Positions 45,545 through 53,510 of a stretch of DNA of 54,449 bases are shown in pieces; the stretch's first letter is position 1; each line of letters opens with the position of its first letter. Source of the DNA: Pelosinus sp. GTDB taxonomy: Bacteria; Bacillota; Negativicutes; Propionisporales; Propionisporaceae. The notes below the pieces were generated by a model. The model had not been told where the DNA came from. It did not search any database and saw only the letters and a program-made list of their open reading frames with translations. A program made the translations under genes and the position numbers. The stretch spans positions 1-54,449 of the forward strand of contig JAJFUN010000053.1 of the NCBI GenBank assembly GCA_021372375.1, written 5' to 3'.

Positions 45545-46615
45545 ATGAAGAAAAAAAGACTTTCAATTGCTGAAAAAGTGGGGCTTCCCCCAGGAACGTT
45601 ACTGCATATCGGTGATATTTGTGCAGAGCAGGTCAGTATCCGTTTAATCCATTATAACAATGACACCATGGAGGAAAGTTATAATCCACCGCTTCCGCAG
45701 TTGAAGGAGTCAGCCGCTCAAAGCGGGGTGACTTGGATTGACATTCAGGGGCTGGATGCCAAGATAGTTGCGGATGTAGGGCTGCAGTTTTCCATTCATC
45801 CCTTGACTTTGGAAGATATACTAAATACCAATCAACGTCCTAAATTTGAGGACTATGGAGAGTATCTATGTATTATTGCCAAGGCGTTAACAATCCAGCA
45901 AAATCAAAGTGGTTATGAAAGCCAACAAATTAGTCTTATCTTGGGGGAGGGATATGTAATATCCTTTCGGGAAAGAGCGGAAGGGGCTAATGATGTGTTT
46001 TCTGGTGTGTACGAACGGGTTATCCAGGGACGAGGAAAGCTGAGGTCAAGAAAAGCGGATTATTTATTATATGCTTTGCTCGATAATATGGTTGATCATT
46101 ATTTTCTGGTATTAGAACAAATGGGAGAAAAGATTGAGACTGTGGAGGAAGAGATTGTTATAAAGCCCTATGAGGGGCTTTTGCAAGAATTGCATCAGCT
46201 CAAGCGAGATATGTTATTCATCCGCAAGGAAATATGGCCTGTAAGAGAATTGATTGGTGGACTAGAGCGAGGAGAGTCCGCCCACATTGAGGAAGCAACC
46301 TATATTTATCTTAGAGATATCTATGATCATGTCATTCAAGTAATAGAAACAGTAGAAATTTATCGGGATATGCTGTCAGGCATGCTGGATATTTATCTTT
46401 CTAGTATAAGTAACCGCATGAATGAAGTGATGAAACTGCTTACGGTGATTTCCACAATCTTTATTCCGTTGACTTTTATTGCCGGTTTATATGGGATGAA
46501 TTTTGAGAATATGCCTGAATTGAAATGGCCGTACGGTTATTATGGCGTTTTAGCGGTTATGGGCCTATTGACTTCGGCCATGGTAGCGTATTTCCGCAGG
46601 CGCGGCTGGTTGTAA
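45545..46615 (+). CDS. corA: Magnesium/cobalt transporter CorA
   Basis: Pentameric inner-membrane channel for Mg2+ and Co2+. The 356 residues have the large cytoplasmic N-terminal domain with IHPLTLEDILNTNQRPKFEDY, the long stalk helix, and two C-terminal membrane helices. The selectivity motif GMN is at 317-319 (LYGMNFENMPEL), and the basic end YFRRRGWL is typical. ATG about 11 bases after AAGGGG. Confidence 0.95.
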   Translation: MKKKRLSIAEKVGLPPGTLLHIGDICAEQVSIRLIHYNNDTMEESYNPPLPQLKESAAQSGVTWIDIQGLDAKIVADVGLQFSIHPLTLEDILNTNQRPKFEDYGEYLCIIAKALTIQQNQSGYESQQISLILGEGYVISFRERAEGANDVFSGVYERVIQGRGKLRSRKADYLLYALLDNMVDHYFLVLEQMGEKIETVEEEIVIKPYEGLLQELHQLKRDMLFIRKEIWPVRELIGGLERGESAHIEEATYIYLRDIYDHVIQVIETVEIYRDMLSGMLDIYLSSISNRMNEVMKLLTVISTIFIPLTFIAGLYGMNFENMPELKWPYGYYGVLAVMGLLTSAMVAYFRRRGWL

Positions 46616-46871
46616 TGACCGGGGAAAATAAAGTCACCAATCGTTCTTATTTAGAATTTATAAAAGGGGAAAAATAAATTAAGAAAAGAAATCAATGTGG
46701 ATTTACAGCATGAATGCTAGGGAAGATACTCCTTTGTTCTTTAAGCAGGAGTTTTACTATGTTTGTGGAATAAATTAATAGTAAGTGTTATACTCAAGAA
46801 AAAAGGGGAAATTAGGTATATGTTTTTTGATAATACCTGATAAAATTAAAAGGTAACTAAGGAGGATAAAA

Positions 46872-47192
46872 GTGGAACATCCATATAAACAAGAAAAGCA
46901 AATCCCAATGAACAATAAGCCAGCATTTAAAGGGGATAATAAAATATACCGTGTCCAGAACCCTATACGTAGCGAAATATCGTTAGCTATATTTTTTCTG
47001 TTTAAAATCCTTATTTCTAGTAACGTGAAAAAAACAGCAGCAGCCAACCCGAAAACTAACATTATTTTTGGTAAGGTCGGTGGATCCTGGTGGAAGCCAG
47101 AGTACCGAATCATAGTTGGCGGCAAGACCAAAAAGGATGTTGAGGTTGCTGTTGAAATGTTACAAAAGAATTTTAATCGCAAGAAGAAATAG
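46872..47192 (+). CDS. Hypothetical basic protein, 106 residues
   Basis: Basic, no signal peptide, one hydrophobic stretch near residues 38-50 (SLAIFFLFKILIS). The C-terminal half GKVGGSWWKPEYRIIVGGKT followed by a helix ending QKNFNRKKK is soluble in character. GTG follows AGGAGG at 8 bases, so translation is credible. A bidirectional terminator follows. A minus-strand frame of 135 residues overlaps it but has no ribosome site. No family recognised. Confidence 0.6.
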   Translation: MEHPYKQEKQIPMNNKPAFKGDNKIYRVQNPIRSEISLAIFFLFKILISSNVKKTAAANPKTNIIFGKVGGSWWKPEYRIIVGGKTKKDVEVAVEMLQKNFNRKKK

Positions 47193-47247
47193 TGAAATTC
47201 TAGATTTTAAAAATGGCTGTATTATATCTATAATAATTTCTTAAAGT

Positions 47248-47283
47248 AAAAGACACTTTACGCTTGACGCAAAGTGTCTTTTT
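47248..47283. terminator. Bidirectional terminator
   Basis: Arms AAAAGACACTTT and AAAGTGTCTTTT around an 11-base loop. T-runs exist on both strands, so it can serve the plus-strand gene before it and the minus-strand small gene that ends at 47319. Confidence 0.82.
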
Positions 47284-47318
47284 GACGATAGGCTATAACA
47301 AGCCTGCTATTTATAAAT

Positions 47319-47471
47319 TTATTTATCATTAAGCTCTCTGATAACAATGTATACGGCCATGACAGCCAAAAATACCATCCAAAGTTTTGGCAGCGGCAGC
47401 TTAAATGGAGCAACTACAGCCGCACCGAGTATAAAATAACGGTACTTGTCAAACAGCTCAAGTGCAAACAT
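47319..47471 (-). CDS. 50-residue small membrane protein
   Basis: Starts MFALELFDKYRYFILGAAVV, continues through KLPLPKLW and a hydrophobic stretch MVFLAVMAVYIVI to RELNDK. One or two membrane segments. ATG 47471 is 8 bases after GGGAGGT on the minus strand. No family recognised; its shared terminator supports a real transcript. Confidence 0.6.
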   Translation of the reverse strand: MFALELFDKYRYFILGAAVVAPFKLPLPKLWMVFLAVMAVYIVIRELNDK

Positions 47472-47804
47472 AATGCTATACCTCCCTAAATTTCTAACAT
47501 CATTGTTGAGCCATACTTTATTGCAGATTGGACTACTTAGGTTCTTTATTATGGGAATAAGACCTTTTCAAATAACTGACAATAGAATAACTCACTTTTC
47601 CAGATAAAGCAAGCTTAATATTTGCAATTTTGAAGATAGCGGCAAAAATTTAGATTAAAAGTGAAAATCCTGCCAAGGTAGCTATATTTGGCAGGATTAT
47701 TTTGTATTCTTAAGGAATAACTTTATAACTAAAATTGCGTTTTTAAGTAATTTAATGGATGGCTGAGATATGACCTTTAAGCTTATTCAGTTAGGAGAAC
47801 TAAT
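47472..47804. other. Intergenic region with an orphan hairpin
   Basis: No gene. A hairpin at 47666-47698 has perfect 11-base arms AATCCTGCCAA and TTGGCAGGATT, followed by ATTTTG. It does not end any gene here and stands 107 bases before the GDSL gene, so it may be part of its leader or a relic. Confidence 0.4.
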
Positions 47805-48779
47805 ATGACAATAAATAATGCTAAAGATATTCGGATAGTCGCTATGGGCGATTCTATAACTTATGGGTACCCATATACATTAGAAGATTCATGGCTGTAT
47901 TTAGCAGCTAAAGAGCTTGAGATTGACTGCATTAATAAAGGAATTAATGGTGATAGCACAGCGGGAATGGTAAGCCGGTTTGAGTGTGATGTTTTAAAGT
48001 GCAAGCCGTCTCATGTTATTATCATGGGCGGAACGAATGATGCATATGCGGCTGCTGCGGCTAAACAGGTTATTGATAATATTGGCGATATGGCAAAGTC
48101 AGCCCTATATAGCGGGGTTATACCTGTTATTGGTCTGCCGATACCCTGCAATGATTCAGCTGAAGAAAAGCGTTTGGGGCAGTATCGGGAAGGAATGCGC
48201 CGGTATGCGGCCGATAATAATATCGAGGTTATTGATTTTCATACTATTATGGTTGATGACAGTGGTTTACAGATCAAAAACGGATTGCACTGTGACGGTA
48301 TTCATCCTAATACAGCAGGCTATAAAGTAATGGCGGGGGCGGCTTATAAATTTTTTGCTAAAACACTAATTGAAGCTAAAGTCCATGACTGCTATTGGAA
48401 TGAAGACCTCAGCTGTATAATGACAACCTTGAGAATTTTGTCTGAGGTTTTTCATACAGAAATTCAGTCACAGCTATTTAGTGCTGCATATGGTCTTAAT
48501 GCTGGCAGAATGCGCTCACAGTGCGGGCTTATTGAGGGAGCCTTAATGTTCATTGGTCTTTATGCGCAGCAAAAAGAAATAGCCAGCCCTAACATAGCTG
48601 ACTTGTGCCGCAAGTTTTCTGCTGACTTTCAAGCTGAATTTGGCAGTGTGCTGTGCAGGGAGCTAAGGCCGGAGGGGTTTAGTCCTGATAATCCGCCGCA
48701 TTTATGTGAGAATATCACGAAGCGGGCCGTACTTTTTGCGACAGAGTTTGTAGCTGAAAAAATCGGAAAACTTGCATAA
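47805..48779 (+). CDS. GDSL/SGNH hydrolase fused to a C_GCAxxG_C_C redox domain
   Basis: 324 residues with two domains. Residues 1-190: SGNH hydrolase with MGDSITYG (Ser17), GINGDST, GGTNDA (Asn78) and the catalytic pair DGIHPN (Asp164, His167). Residues 195-324: cysteine pattern C204, C240 (SQCGLIEGALMFIGL, related to CGAxxG), C284 (FGSVLCREL) and C301 (CENITKRAV), which follows the four-cysteine C_GCAxxG_C_C family thought to be redox-active. The CGA is CGL here. The fusion joins an esterase to a putative redox module; function unknown. ATG after AGGAG. Cytoplasmic: no signal peptide. Confidence 0.8.
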   Translation: MTINNAKDIRIVAMGDSITYGYPYTLEDSWLYLAAKELEIDCINKGINGDSTAGMVSRFECDVLKCKPSHVIIMGGTNDAYAAAAAKQVIDNIGDMAKSALYSGVIPVIGLPIPCNDSAEEKRLGQYREGMRRYAADNNIEVIDFHTIMVDDSGLQIKNGLHCDGIHPNTAGYKVMAGAAYKFFAKTLIEAKVHDCYWNEDLSCIMTTLRILSEVFHTEIQSQLFSAAYGLNAGRMRSQCGLIEGALMFIGLYAQQKEIASPNIADLCRKFSADFQAEFGSVLCRELRPEGFSPDNPPHLCENITKRAVLFATEFVAEKIGKLA

Positions 48780-49103
48780 TGAATTTGCTGCAAATAATCT
48801 TGTAAAAATCAGTTTGTTTGATCCCTAAAGGGGCAAATCTCCGTTGGTTGGACGTATAACGAGATTGTAGAACGATCATACGAAGTCTGCATTATCTTTC
48901 CAAATAATTGATAAAGGTCGAGGGTAAGCCGATTATTTCTTGACTATAGTTAGTATGTAAACTAGGCTGGATTATTAAGCTCATCGGACTGCTTGATCTT
49001 GACGACGATGTAATCGTCAATTTCAGGCTTAATGGCGGCGAAATCTTGAAGGTCAATTTATTCTGGATGTTTGTTTTGATCCGTTTTAGAGGGAGGCGAG
49101 GAA
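48780..49103. other. Intergenic region with a decayed repeat half
   Basis: No complete gene. 48828-48862 resembles the left end of the MITE-like element at 44166 (AGGGGCAAATCTCCGTTGG against AGGGGCAATCCCTCCGTGG). A 50-codon frame before the next gene (GLLDLDDDVIVNFRLNGGE) has no start codon and is not claimed. Confidence 0.4.
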
Positions 49104-50300
49104 TTGGGTGATTTGTTAGTCGCAATACAAGAGAAAGGAAAAACGATTCTTTCTTCATTACTACCGAAATTACCGCCAGAATTTGTGTCGCCTACAATCA
49201 AGTATAAACCATTAAATTCTCTGCCGGAAGAATGGCGCGAAAGAGATATTAACCGCTGGCTAAAAGAAGAGTTTCTTTCTAAAAATAAGGTAAATGAGCA
49301 GAACGGCTGTTTACGCTTTATTCGATACGTTTCTGTTGAGCTTGAGGAACAAAATCGGGTACGGCTGGTTGTTATGACTAATGCATTTATTCGTCTGTAT
49401 ATTGATGCAGAATTATCAGATTTATGGCATGATCATCGGACATCTAGTGCTACGCTTACTATAAAGTCAATGACATTGCTGGGGGTACCGCTACTGCCGC
49501 AATTTTTATCCAGATGGGTAACGCACCTTTGTATGAGTATTGCCGGCTTTCTATTTAATCCCATTGGTTTGAGCAAAGGAGCGTTAGCGCGTCTTAGTGC
49601 TGATACGATTTGTCTTGATTTGCATAGTTATCTTCAAGCGTGCGGCAATTCATTTATTGCCCGGTATATATGCGATATAGACGGAAAAATCAAAAATGAT
49701 TTTATTATTTTGGGGGCAGAGACCTATCGTGGCGGTATAAAACCTAAAATTCATAAGCTTTCTGTTGAAAATCAGCAAAAGTGCCGGTATCGTGCAGAAC
49801 GCTTAAGACCGCAAAATAAGAGAGTATGGTTTAGGCTGGCTGATATTTGGCAGCTTGCTCTTGTGGCGGGCGTTGCGTTTGTTATGGTGCTGCTTGTCAG
49901 GCCATACATTTTTCCGGGTATACCGACATTCTCATTTTCCTGGTCATTTTTTACTTCTTTGTTAGTTTTTTTTATGAGTATGGGACTTATTAATCTTGCA
50001 AGGTGGAGTTATCAGTTTTATTGGCAATCTAAACGGCAATCTATTGTGTTTCGTGCAGAAGAAATACGATATCGAATTGACAGAATCGCTCGGGATATTG
50101 AATTGGAAATGGACAGGTTTCGCCAGAAAACAAATGACGACCAGCTTGAAAGTGATCTTTTGCGTGCGGGTCTTCATCGACTTAAGGTATTGATGCTTCA
50201 AGAAAGAATTGAGAAAATTAGCCGGGAAATAAAGCTAAAATACGTTGTAGCTTATGTAATTACAATTATTAGTGAGTTTGTAGCTTTTCATTATTTTTGA
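49104..50300 (+). CDS. Hypothetical membrane protein with coiled-coil C-terminal region
   Basis: 398 residues of unknown family. The first 240 residues are mainly soluble (PPEFVSPTIKYKPLNSLPEE; EQNRVRLVVMTNAFIRLYID), two membrane segments lie at about 250-268 (LALVAGVAFVMVLLV) and 280-300 (FFTSLLVFFMSMGLINLA), then a charged helix (YRIDRIARDIELEMDRFRQK) and a hydrophobic end (YVVAYVITIISEFVAFHYF). TTG start 7 bases after GGGAGG. No neighbour suggests a role. Confidence 0.6.
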   Translation: MGDLLVAIQEKGKTILSSLLPKLPPEFVSPTIKYKPLNSLPEEWRERDINRWLKEEFLSKNKVNEQNGCLRFIRYVSVELEEQNRVRLVVMTNAFIRLYIDAELSDLWHDHRTSSATLTIKSMTLLGVPLLPQFLSRWVTHLCMSIAGFLFNPIGLSKGALARLSADTICLDLHSYLQACGNSFIARYICDIDGKIKNDFIILGAETYRGGIKPKIHKLSVENQQKCRYRAERLRPQNKRVWFRLADIWQLALVAGVAFVMVLLVRPYIFPGIPTFSFSWSFFTSLLVFFMSMGLINLARWSYQFYWQSKRQSIVFRAEEIRYRIDRIARDIELEMDRFRQKTNDDQLESDLLRAGLHRLKVLMLQERIEKISREIKLKYVVAYVITIISEFVAFHYF

Positions 50301-50472
50301 TTATTGCTAAATATAGGATCACGTTTAGATATAAGCCTTGTTTTAAAGATTATATTGAACAAAAGTTACCCATGTTGTCAGGCGTAGCCACGGAGGAGGT
50401 AGGATACTGAATCCTTATATCAAAGGAAGAAGAGGCTTTGGATGAATATTGTATAGCTGTATAGGAAATACT

Positions 50473-50522
50473 AAAAAAGATGGTATAGACAAGTAATATA
50501 CTTTGCCTGATACCATCTTTTT
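50473..50522 (+). terminator. Terminator between membrane protein gene and tRNA
   Basis: Arms AAAAAAGATGGTAT and ATACCATCTTTTT with a loop of about 23 bases. It lies about 170 bases after the gene at 49104-50300; the stretch between shows no gene. Confidence 0.7.
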
Positions 50523-50588
50523 AATAACTTATGTTAAAGCATTTGAAATGGTTTTAACCTGATTGGATTTTTTATTGGTCACTAGAAC

Positions 50589-50619
50589 AAAAAAGACTCC
50601 AAGACAATGTCTTGAAGTC
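50589..50619 (-). terminator. Terminator of the tRNA-Pro gene
   Basis: On the minus strand, GACTTCAAGAC and GTCTTGGAGTC (one mismatch) around ATT, followed by six T, 14 bases past the tRNA 3' end. Confidence 0.85.
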
Positions 50620-50632
50620 CTTATTTTTTAGA

Positions 50633-50709
50633 TGGTCGGGATGACAGGATTCGAACCTGCGGCCTCTTGGTCCCGAACCAAGCGCGCTACCAAACTGCGC
50701 TACATCCCG
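50633..50709 (-). tRNA. tRNA-Pro, anticodon CGG
   Basis: Reading the minus strand: acceptor 5' CGGGATG pairs with CATCCCG, followed by A and encoded CCA. The D arm is GCGC...GCGC, the anticodon stem CTTGG/CCAAG frames the loop TTCGGGA with anticodon CGG, and the T loop is GGTTCGAATCC. All four arms fold, 77 bases with CCA. It reads CCG proline codons. Confidence 0.96.
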
Positions 50710-50940
50710 TTACTCACATTAATATATTATACAGATAAGATATAGTTATGTCAATAATTTTTGTAAAAAGTATTACCTTACAAAAACTTGCAAATAATTA
50801 TTGTATCAATGGTGTTTTTAGCATCTTTTCGCTTTATATAAAAAAGATGTTAAAAAAATAGACATCTTGGCAGGATTTCCTGATCCTTTGCAGAAGTATA
50901 ATTATATTAGAAGAATAATTGTAAATTAAAAGGGGGTACT
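50710..50940. other. AT-rich upstream region between tRNA and NlpC/P60 gene
   Basis: Serves as the upstream region of both genes. No clear promoter box is named; no gene seen. Confidence 0.35.
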
Positions 50941-51633
50941 ATGGAAAAAAGAAGAGCGTACTTTTTAATGACGTGTTTTTTGTTCAGTTTTCTATTTTTT
51001 ACTAGTATACAAGTTTCAGCGCAGGCAGATTCATCCCTATTGAAAGAGGGAGCTACTGGCAATGAAGTATATATCCTGCAAAATAAACTAAAACAATATG
51101 GTTATTACCAGGGCCCTCTGGACGGCAGTTTTGGCGGGGGAACTCGGGAAGCTGTTGTTGAATTTCAAATGGAATGCGGTTTGGATGCAGATGGTGTTGT
51201 CGGTCCTTCAACCTTGCAGGCAATGAGGGACTATAAAGCGAGTGAGGTCAGTCGCGGCAGCAGTAATCGCTACAGAGGTCAGCAGATTGTATCAATGGCT
51301 AAACAATTTTGGGGTGTGCCGTATGTGTGGGCAGGGCGCTCACCAAGCGGGTTTGACTGCTCAGGTTTTACTTCTTATGTGTATAGCCAGATGGGCATAT
51401 CCATTCCACGCATGGCTGATGATCAGTTTTATGCGGGGATGAGGGTAAATGATTTGCAACCAGGTGATTTGGTGTTTTTCACAACCTATGAACCGGGACC
51501 TTCGCATGTTGGTATTTATGTTGGTAGCGGACAGTTTATTCACGCTAGTTCGGGTGTCGGACAAGTTACTGTTACGTCGCTATCAAATGAGTACTATTCA
51601 AGTAGATATTTAGGCGCACGTCGCTTTATTTAA
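50941..51633 (+). CDS. Peptidoglycan-binding NlpC/P60 cell-wall hydrolase
   Basis: Exported endopeptidase for cell-wall or spore-cortex turnover. The 230 residues carry a signal peptide (about 1-27, ending VSAQA), a PG_binding_1 domain (33-95: GATGNEVYILQNKLKQYGYY and GVVGPSTLQAM), and an NlpC/P60 domain (112-230) with the triad Cys140 (GFDCSGF), His189 (SHVGIY) and His201 (FIHAS). ATG after AAAGGGGG. Followed at once by a terminator. Confidence 0.94.
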   Translation: MEKRRAYFLMTCFLFSFLFFTSIQVSAQADSSLLKEGATGNEVYILQNKLKQYGYYQGPLDGSFGGGTREAVVEFQMECGLDADGVVGPSTLQAMRDYKASEVSRGSSNRYRGQQIVSMAKQFWGVPYVWAGRSPSGFDCSGFTSYVYSQMGISIPRMADDQFYAGMRVNDLQPGDLVFFTTYEPGPSHVGIYVGSGQFIHASSGVGQVTVTSLSNEYYSSRYLGARRFI

Positions 51634-51663
51634 AATAACCGGGTTAATAGCCCGGTTATTTTT
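51634..51663 (+). terminator. Terminator after the NlpC/P60 gene
   Basis: Perfect 10-base arms AATAACCGGG and CCCGGTTATT around a seven-base loop, then TTT. Confidence 0.9.
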
Positions 51664-51821
51664 ATAGATGCATATTATTTTTATAAAAATTATAATATGC
51701 TGATTAAGACTATGTTAAACTGCAGAAAATATGTTAAAATATAGACGTTAATCCGTATTTCACACCAAAATGATATAGTTTTGTAAGAAAGTGTGAAAGA
51801 TGGACTGTTAAGGAGTTGTTT

Positions 51822-52379
51822 ATGCGTATCATCACAGGAAGCGCCAAGGGTGCAAAGCTAAAAGCACCGCGTGGACTTGAGACCAGACCGACAACCGATC
51901 GTGTAAAAGAATCAGTGTTTAATATTCTTTCAGGGACAGTTGTTGATGCTTGTGTGCTTGATTTATTTGCTGGAACCGGCAATTTAGGACTTGAGGCACT
52001 AAGCCGGGGGGCCAAACAGGCTGTATTTGTTGACCGCCGTGGGGAAAGTGTAACTGTCATTAAGGATAATGCAGAGCATACCAAACTTTCCGAGCATGCA
52101 AAAATATGTAAAAAGGATGTACTTGCTGCTTTGGATGAGTTTGATAAGTCTGGGCAGAACTTTACGATGATTTTTTGCGATCCGCCTTATAATCACGGCT
52201 TTGTAGCATCTGTTTTAAAAAAAATAGATGAGGGAACTGCATTGCAGGATAGCGGAATTATTGTGATAGAACATTCGCAGCATGAATTAGTTGCAGAAAA
52301 ATGGCTAACATTAGCTGTCAGGCGTACCGAAAAGTATGGAGAAACTTTGGTGAGTTTTCTTGTACGCCATACTACATAA
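51822..52379 (+). CDS. rsmD: 16S rRNA (guanine(966)-N2)-methyltransferase RsmD
   Basis: Methylates G966 of 16S rRNA using S-adenosylmethionine. The 185 residues show MRIITGSAKGAKLKAPRGLE, RPTTDRVKESVFNIL, LDLFAGTGNLGLEALSRGA (SAM site) and the catalytic FCDPPY. ATG 51822 follows AAGGAG; the upstream TTG at 51816 adds two residues. rsmD-coaD pairing is common in Firmicutes. Confidence 0.95.
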   Translation: MRIITGSAKGAKLKAPRGLETRPTTDRVKESVFNILSGTVVDACVLDLFAGTGNLGLEALSRGAKQAVFVDRRGESVTVIKDNAEHTKLSEHAKICKKDVLAALDEFDKSGQNFTMIFCDPPYNHGFVASVLKKIDEGTALQDSGIIVIEHSQHELVAEKWLTLAVRRTEKYGETLVSFLVRHTT

Positions 52380-52392
52380 GGGGGATTAGAGA

Positions 52393-52875
52393 TTGCGTAG
52401 TGCAGTTTGTCCAGGAAGTTTTGACCCGGTTACTAACGGGCATATAGATATTTTTGAGCGAGCCAGTAAAATGTTTGATGTACTTATTGTAGCAGTATTT
52501 CATAATCCAAATAAACACCCGCTGTTTGAAATGGAGGAACGTGTAGCGCTCTTGAAACAGGCTACCAGCCATATTCCCAATATTAAGATTGACTCTTTTT
52601 CAGGTCTCTTAAATGATTATGTACGAAAGCAAGATTGCAAGGTTGTAGTGAGAGGTCTTAGGGCACTTAGTGATTTTGAATATGAATTTCAGCGAGCGCT
52701 GCTTAATAAAAAGGTAGCCTCGGAAATAGAGACTGTATTTATGATGACAAGCAGTGAATATTCTTTCGTCAGTTCTAGCGGCATTAAAGAGCTCGCGAAG
52801 TTTGCCGGGGATATTTCTGAATTGGTGCCGCCTTGTGTAGCTAAGGCTATTGTGCAGCATGCACATAAAATATAG
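52393..52875 (+). CDS. coaD: Phosphopantetheine adenylyltransferase
   Basis: Makes dephospho-CoA from 4'-phosphopantetheine and ATP. The 160 residues include CPGSFDPVTNGHIDIFERA (HxGH-like nucleotidyl transferase motif), VVRGLRALSDFEYEFQ and TSSEYSFVSSSGIKELAKF, with the usual length. TTG start 8 bases after GGGG. Second gene of the rsmD-coaD unit. Confidence 0.96.
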   Translation: MRSAVCPGSFDPVTNGHIDIFERASKMFDVLIVAVFHNPNKHPLFEMEERVALLKQATSHIPNIKIDSFSGLLNDYVRKQDCKVVVRGLRALSDFEYEFQRALLNKKVASEIETVFMMTSSEYSFVSSSGIKELAKFAGDISELVPPCVAKAIVQHAHKI

Positions 52876-52922
52876 ATGAGGTTTATTACCTCGCTAAAAA
52901 TGTTTAGGCAGGAGAGAAGAAT

Positions 52923-53390
52923 ATGAATGTCGAACAGTTGCTGGATGAGATTGATAATCTATTGTTAGAATCGGGACGTGTGCCGCTTACTAATAAACGT
53001 ATTGTGGAAGAAGATGATTTGGCTCGTTTGCTGGATGAACTTCGAGAAGCCATGCCAAGTGAGCTTGCGGAAGCGCAGATGCTTGTAAAGGAACGCGAAC
53101 GTATTTTGGGGGATGCCCAGCGGGAAGCAGAGAAAATTATCGAACAGGCTAAAGTGTATATTGCTAAAATGACTGATGATAACCTAATTACCAAGCAAGC
53201 GCAGGAACAGGCCAATGAGATTATCCGTGAAGCACATAACGGCGCTCGTGATTTGCAAGGCGATGCGGTTAGTTATGCCGATGAGGTTTTTAAGTCAATG
53301 GAAGCCCATATTGAACAAACATTGCAGGTTGTCCGTCAGGGGCATACTGAACTAAGGCAAATGGGAAATAATTTAACCAAAGAAGGATAA
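52923..53390 (+). CDS. Coiled-coil protein of coaD-ylbJ neighbourhood
   Basis: 155 residues, almost wholly helical and charged: LLDEIDNLLLESGRVPL, then VKERERILGDAQREAEKIIE and TKQAQEQANEIIREAHNGAR, an extended coiled coil like those of ATP synthase b subunits or DivIVA-like proteins. Such genes are often found beside coaD in Firmicutes and annotated as ATPase-like, with no known role. ATG after AGGAGAG. The stop codon lies within the following hairpin. Confidence 0.75.
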   Translation: MNVEQLLDEIDNLLLESGRVPLTNKRIVEEDDLARLLDELREAMPSELAEAQMLVKERERILGDAQREAEKIIEQAKVYIAKMTDDNLITKQAQEQANEIIREAHNGARDLQGDAVSYADEVFKSMEAHIEQTLQVVRQGHTELRQMGNNLTKEG

Positions 53391-53415
53391 GGAGCTTTGC
53401 TCCTTATCCTTCTTT
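53379..53415. terminator. Terminator overlapping the stop of the coiled-coil gene
   Basis: Perfect 17-base arms AAAGAAGGATAAGGAGC and GCTCCTTATCCTTCTTT with a three-base loop; the stop codon of the gene is inside the first arm. Confidence 0.8.
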
Positions 53416-53419
53416 CACA

Positions 53420-53510
53420 AGCTTCGGGCTCATGGGACCGCGGCTAAGAATGCGAGGCTGAACCAGTCTCTAAAATCAAAGCCTAAAGCCCTGCGCCCCG
53501 TGTTGTTTCA
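53420..53510. repeat. Imperfect repeat related to the element at 32071
   Basis: Contains CGGGCTCATGGGACC at the left and, read on the minus strand from the right, AACAACACGGGGCGCAGGG. These match the GACACGGGGCTCATGGCAC start of the element at 32071 in most positions. It lies between the coiled-coil gene and ylbJ. Probably another copy of the same dispersed family. Confidence 0.45.

Noticed and set aside
46775-47182. Minus-strand frame of 135 codons with apparent membrane segments
   Set aside because: No Shine-Dalgarno before its start, and it opposes a plus-strand gene with a well-spaced AGGAGG. The hydrophobic look comes from the complement of Lys/Asn-rich codons.
48940-49109. Frame of about 53 codons reading GLLDLDDDVIVNFRLNGGE
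   Set aside because: No start codon with ribosome site and it runs into the start of the next gene; could be a relic but support is too thin.
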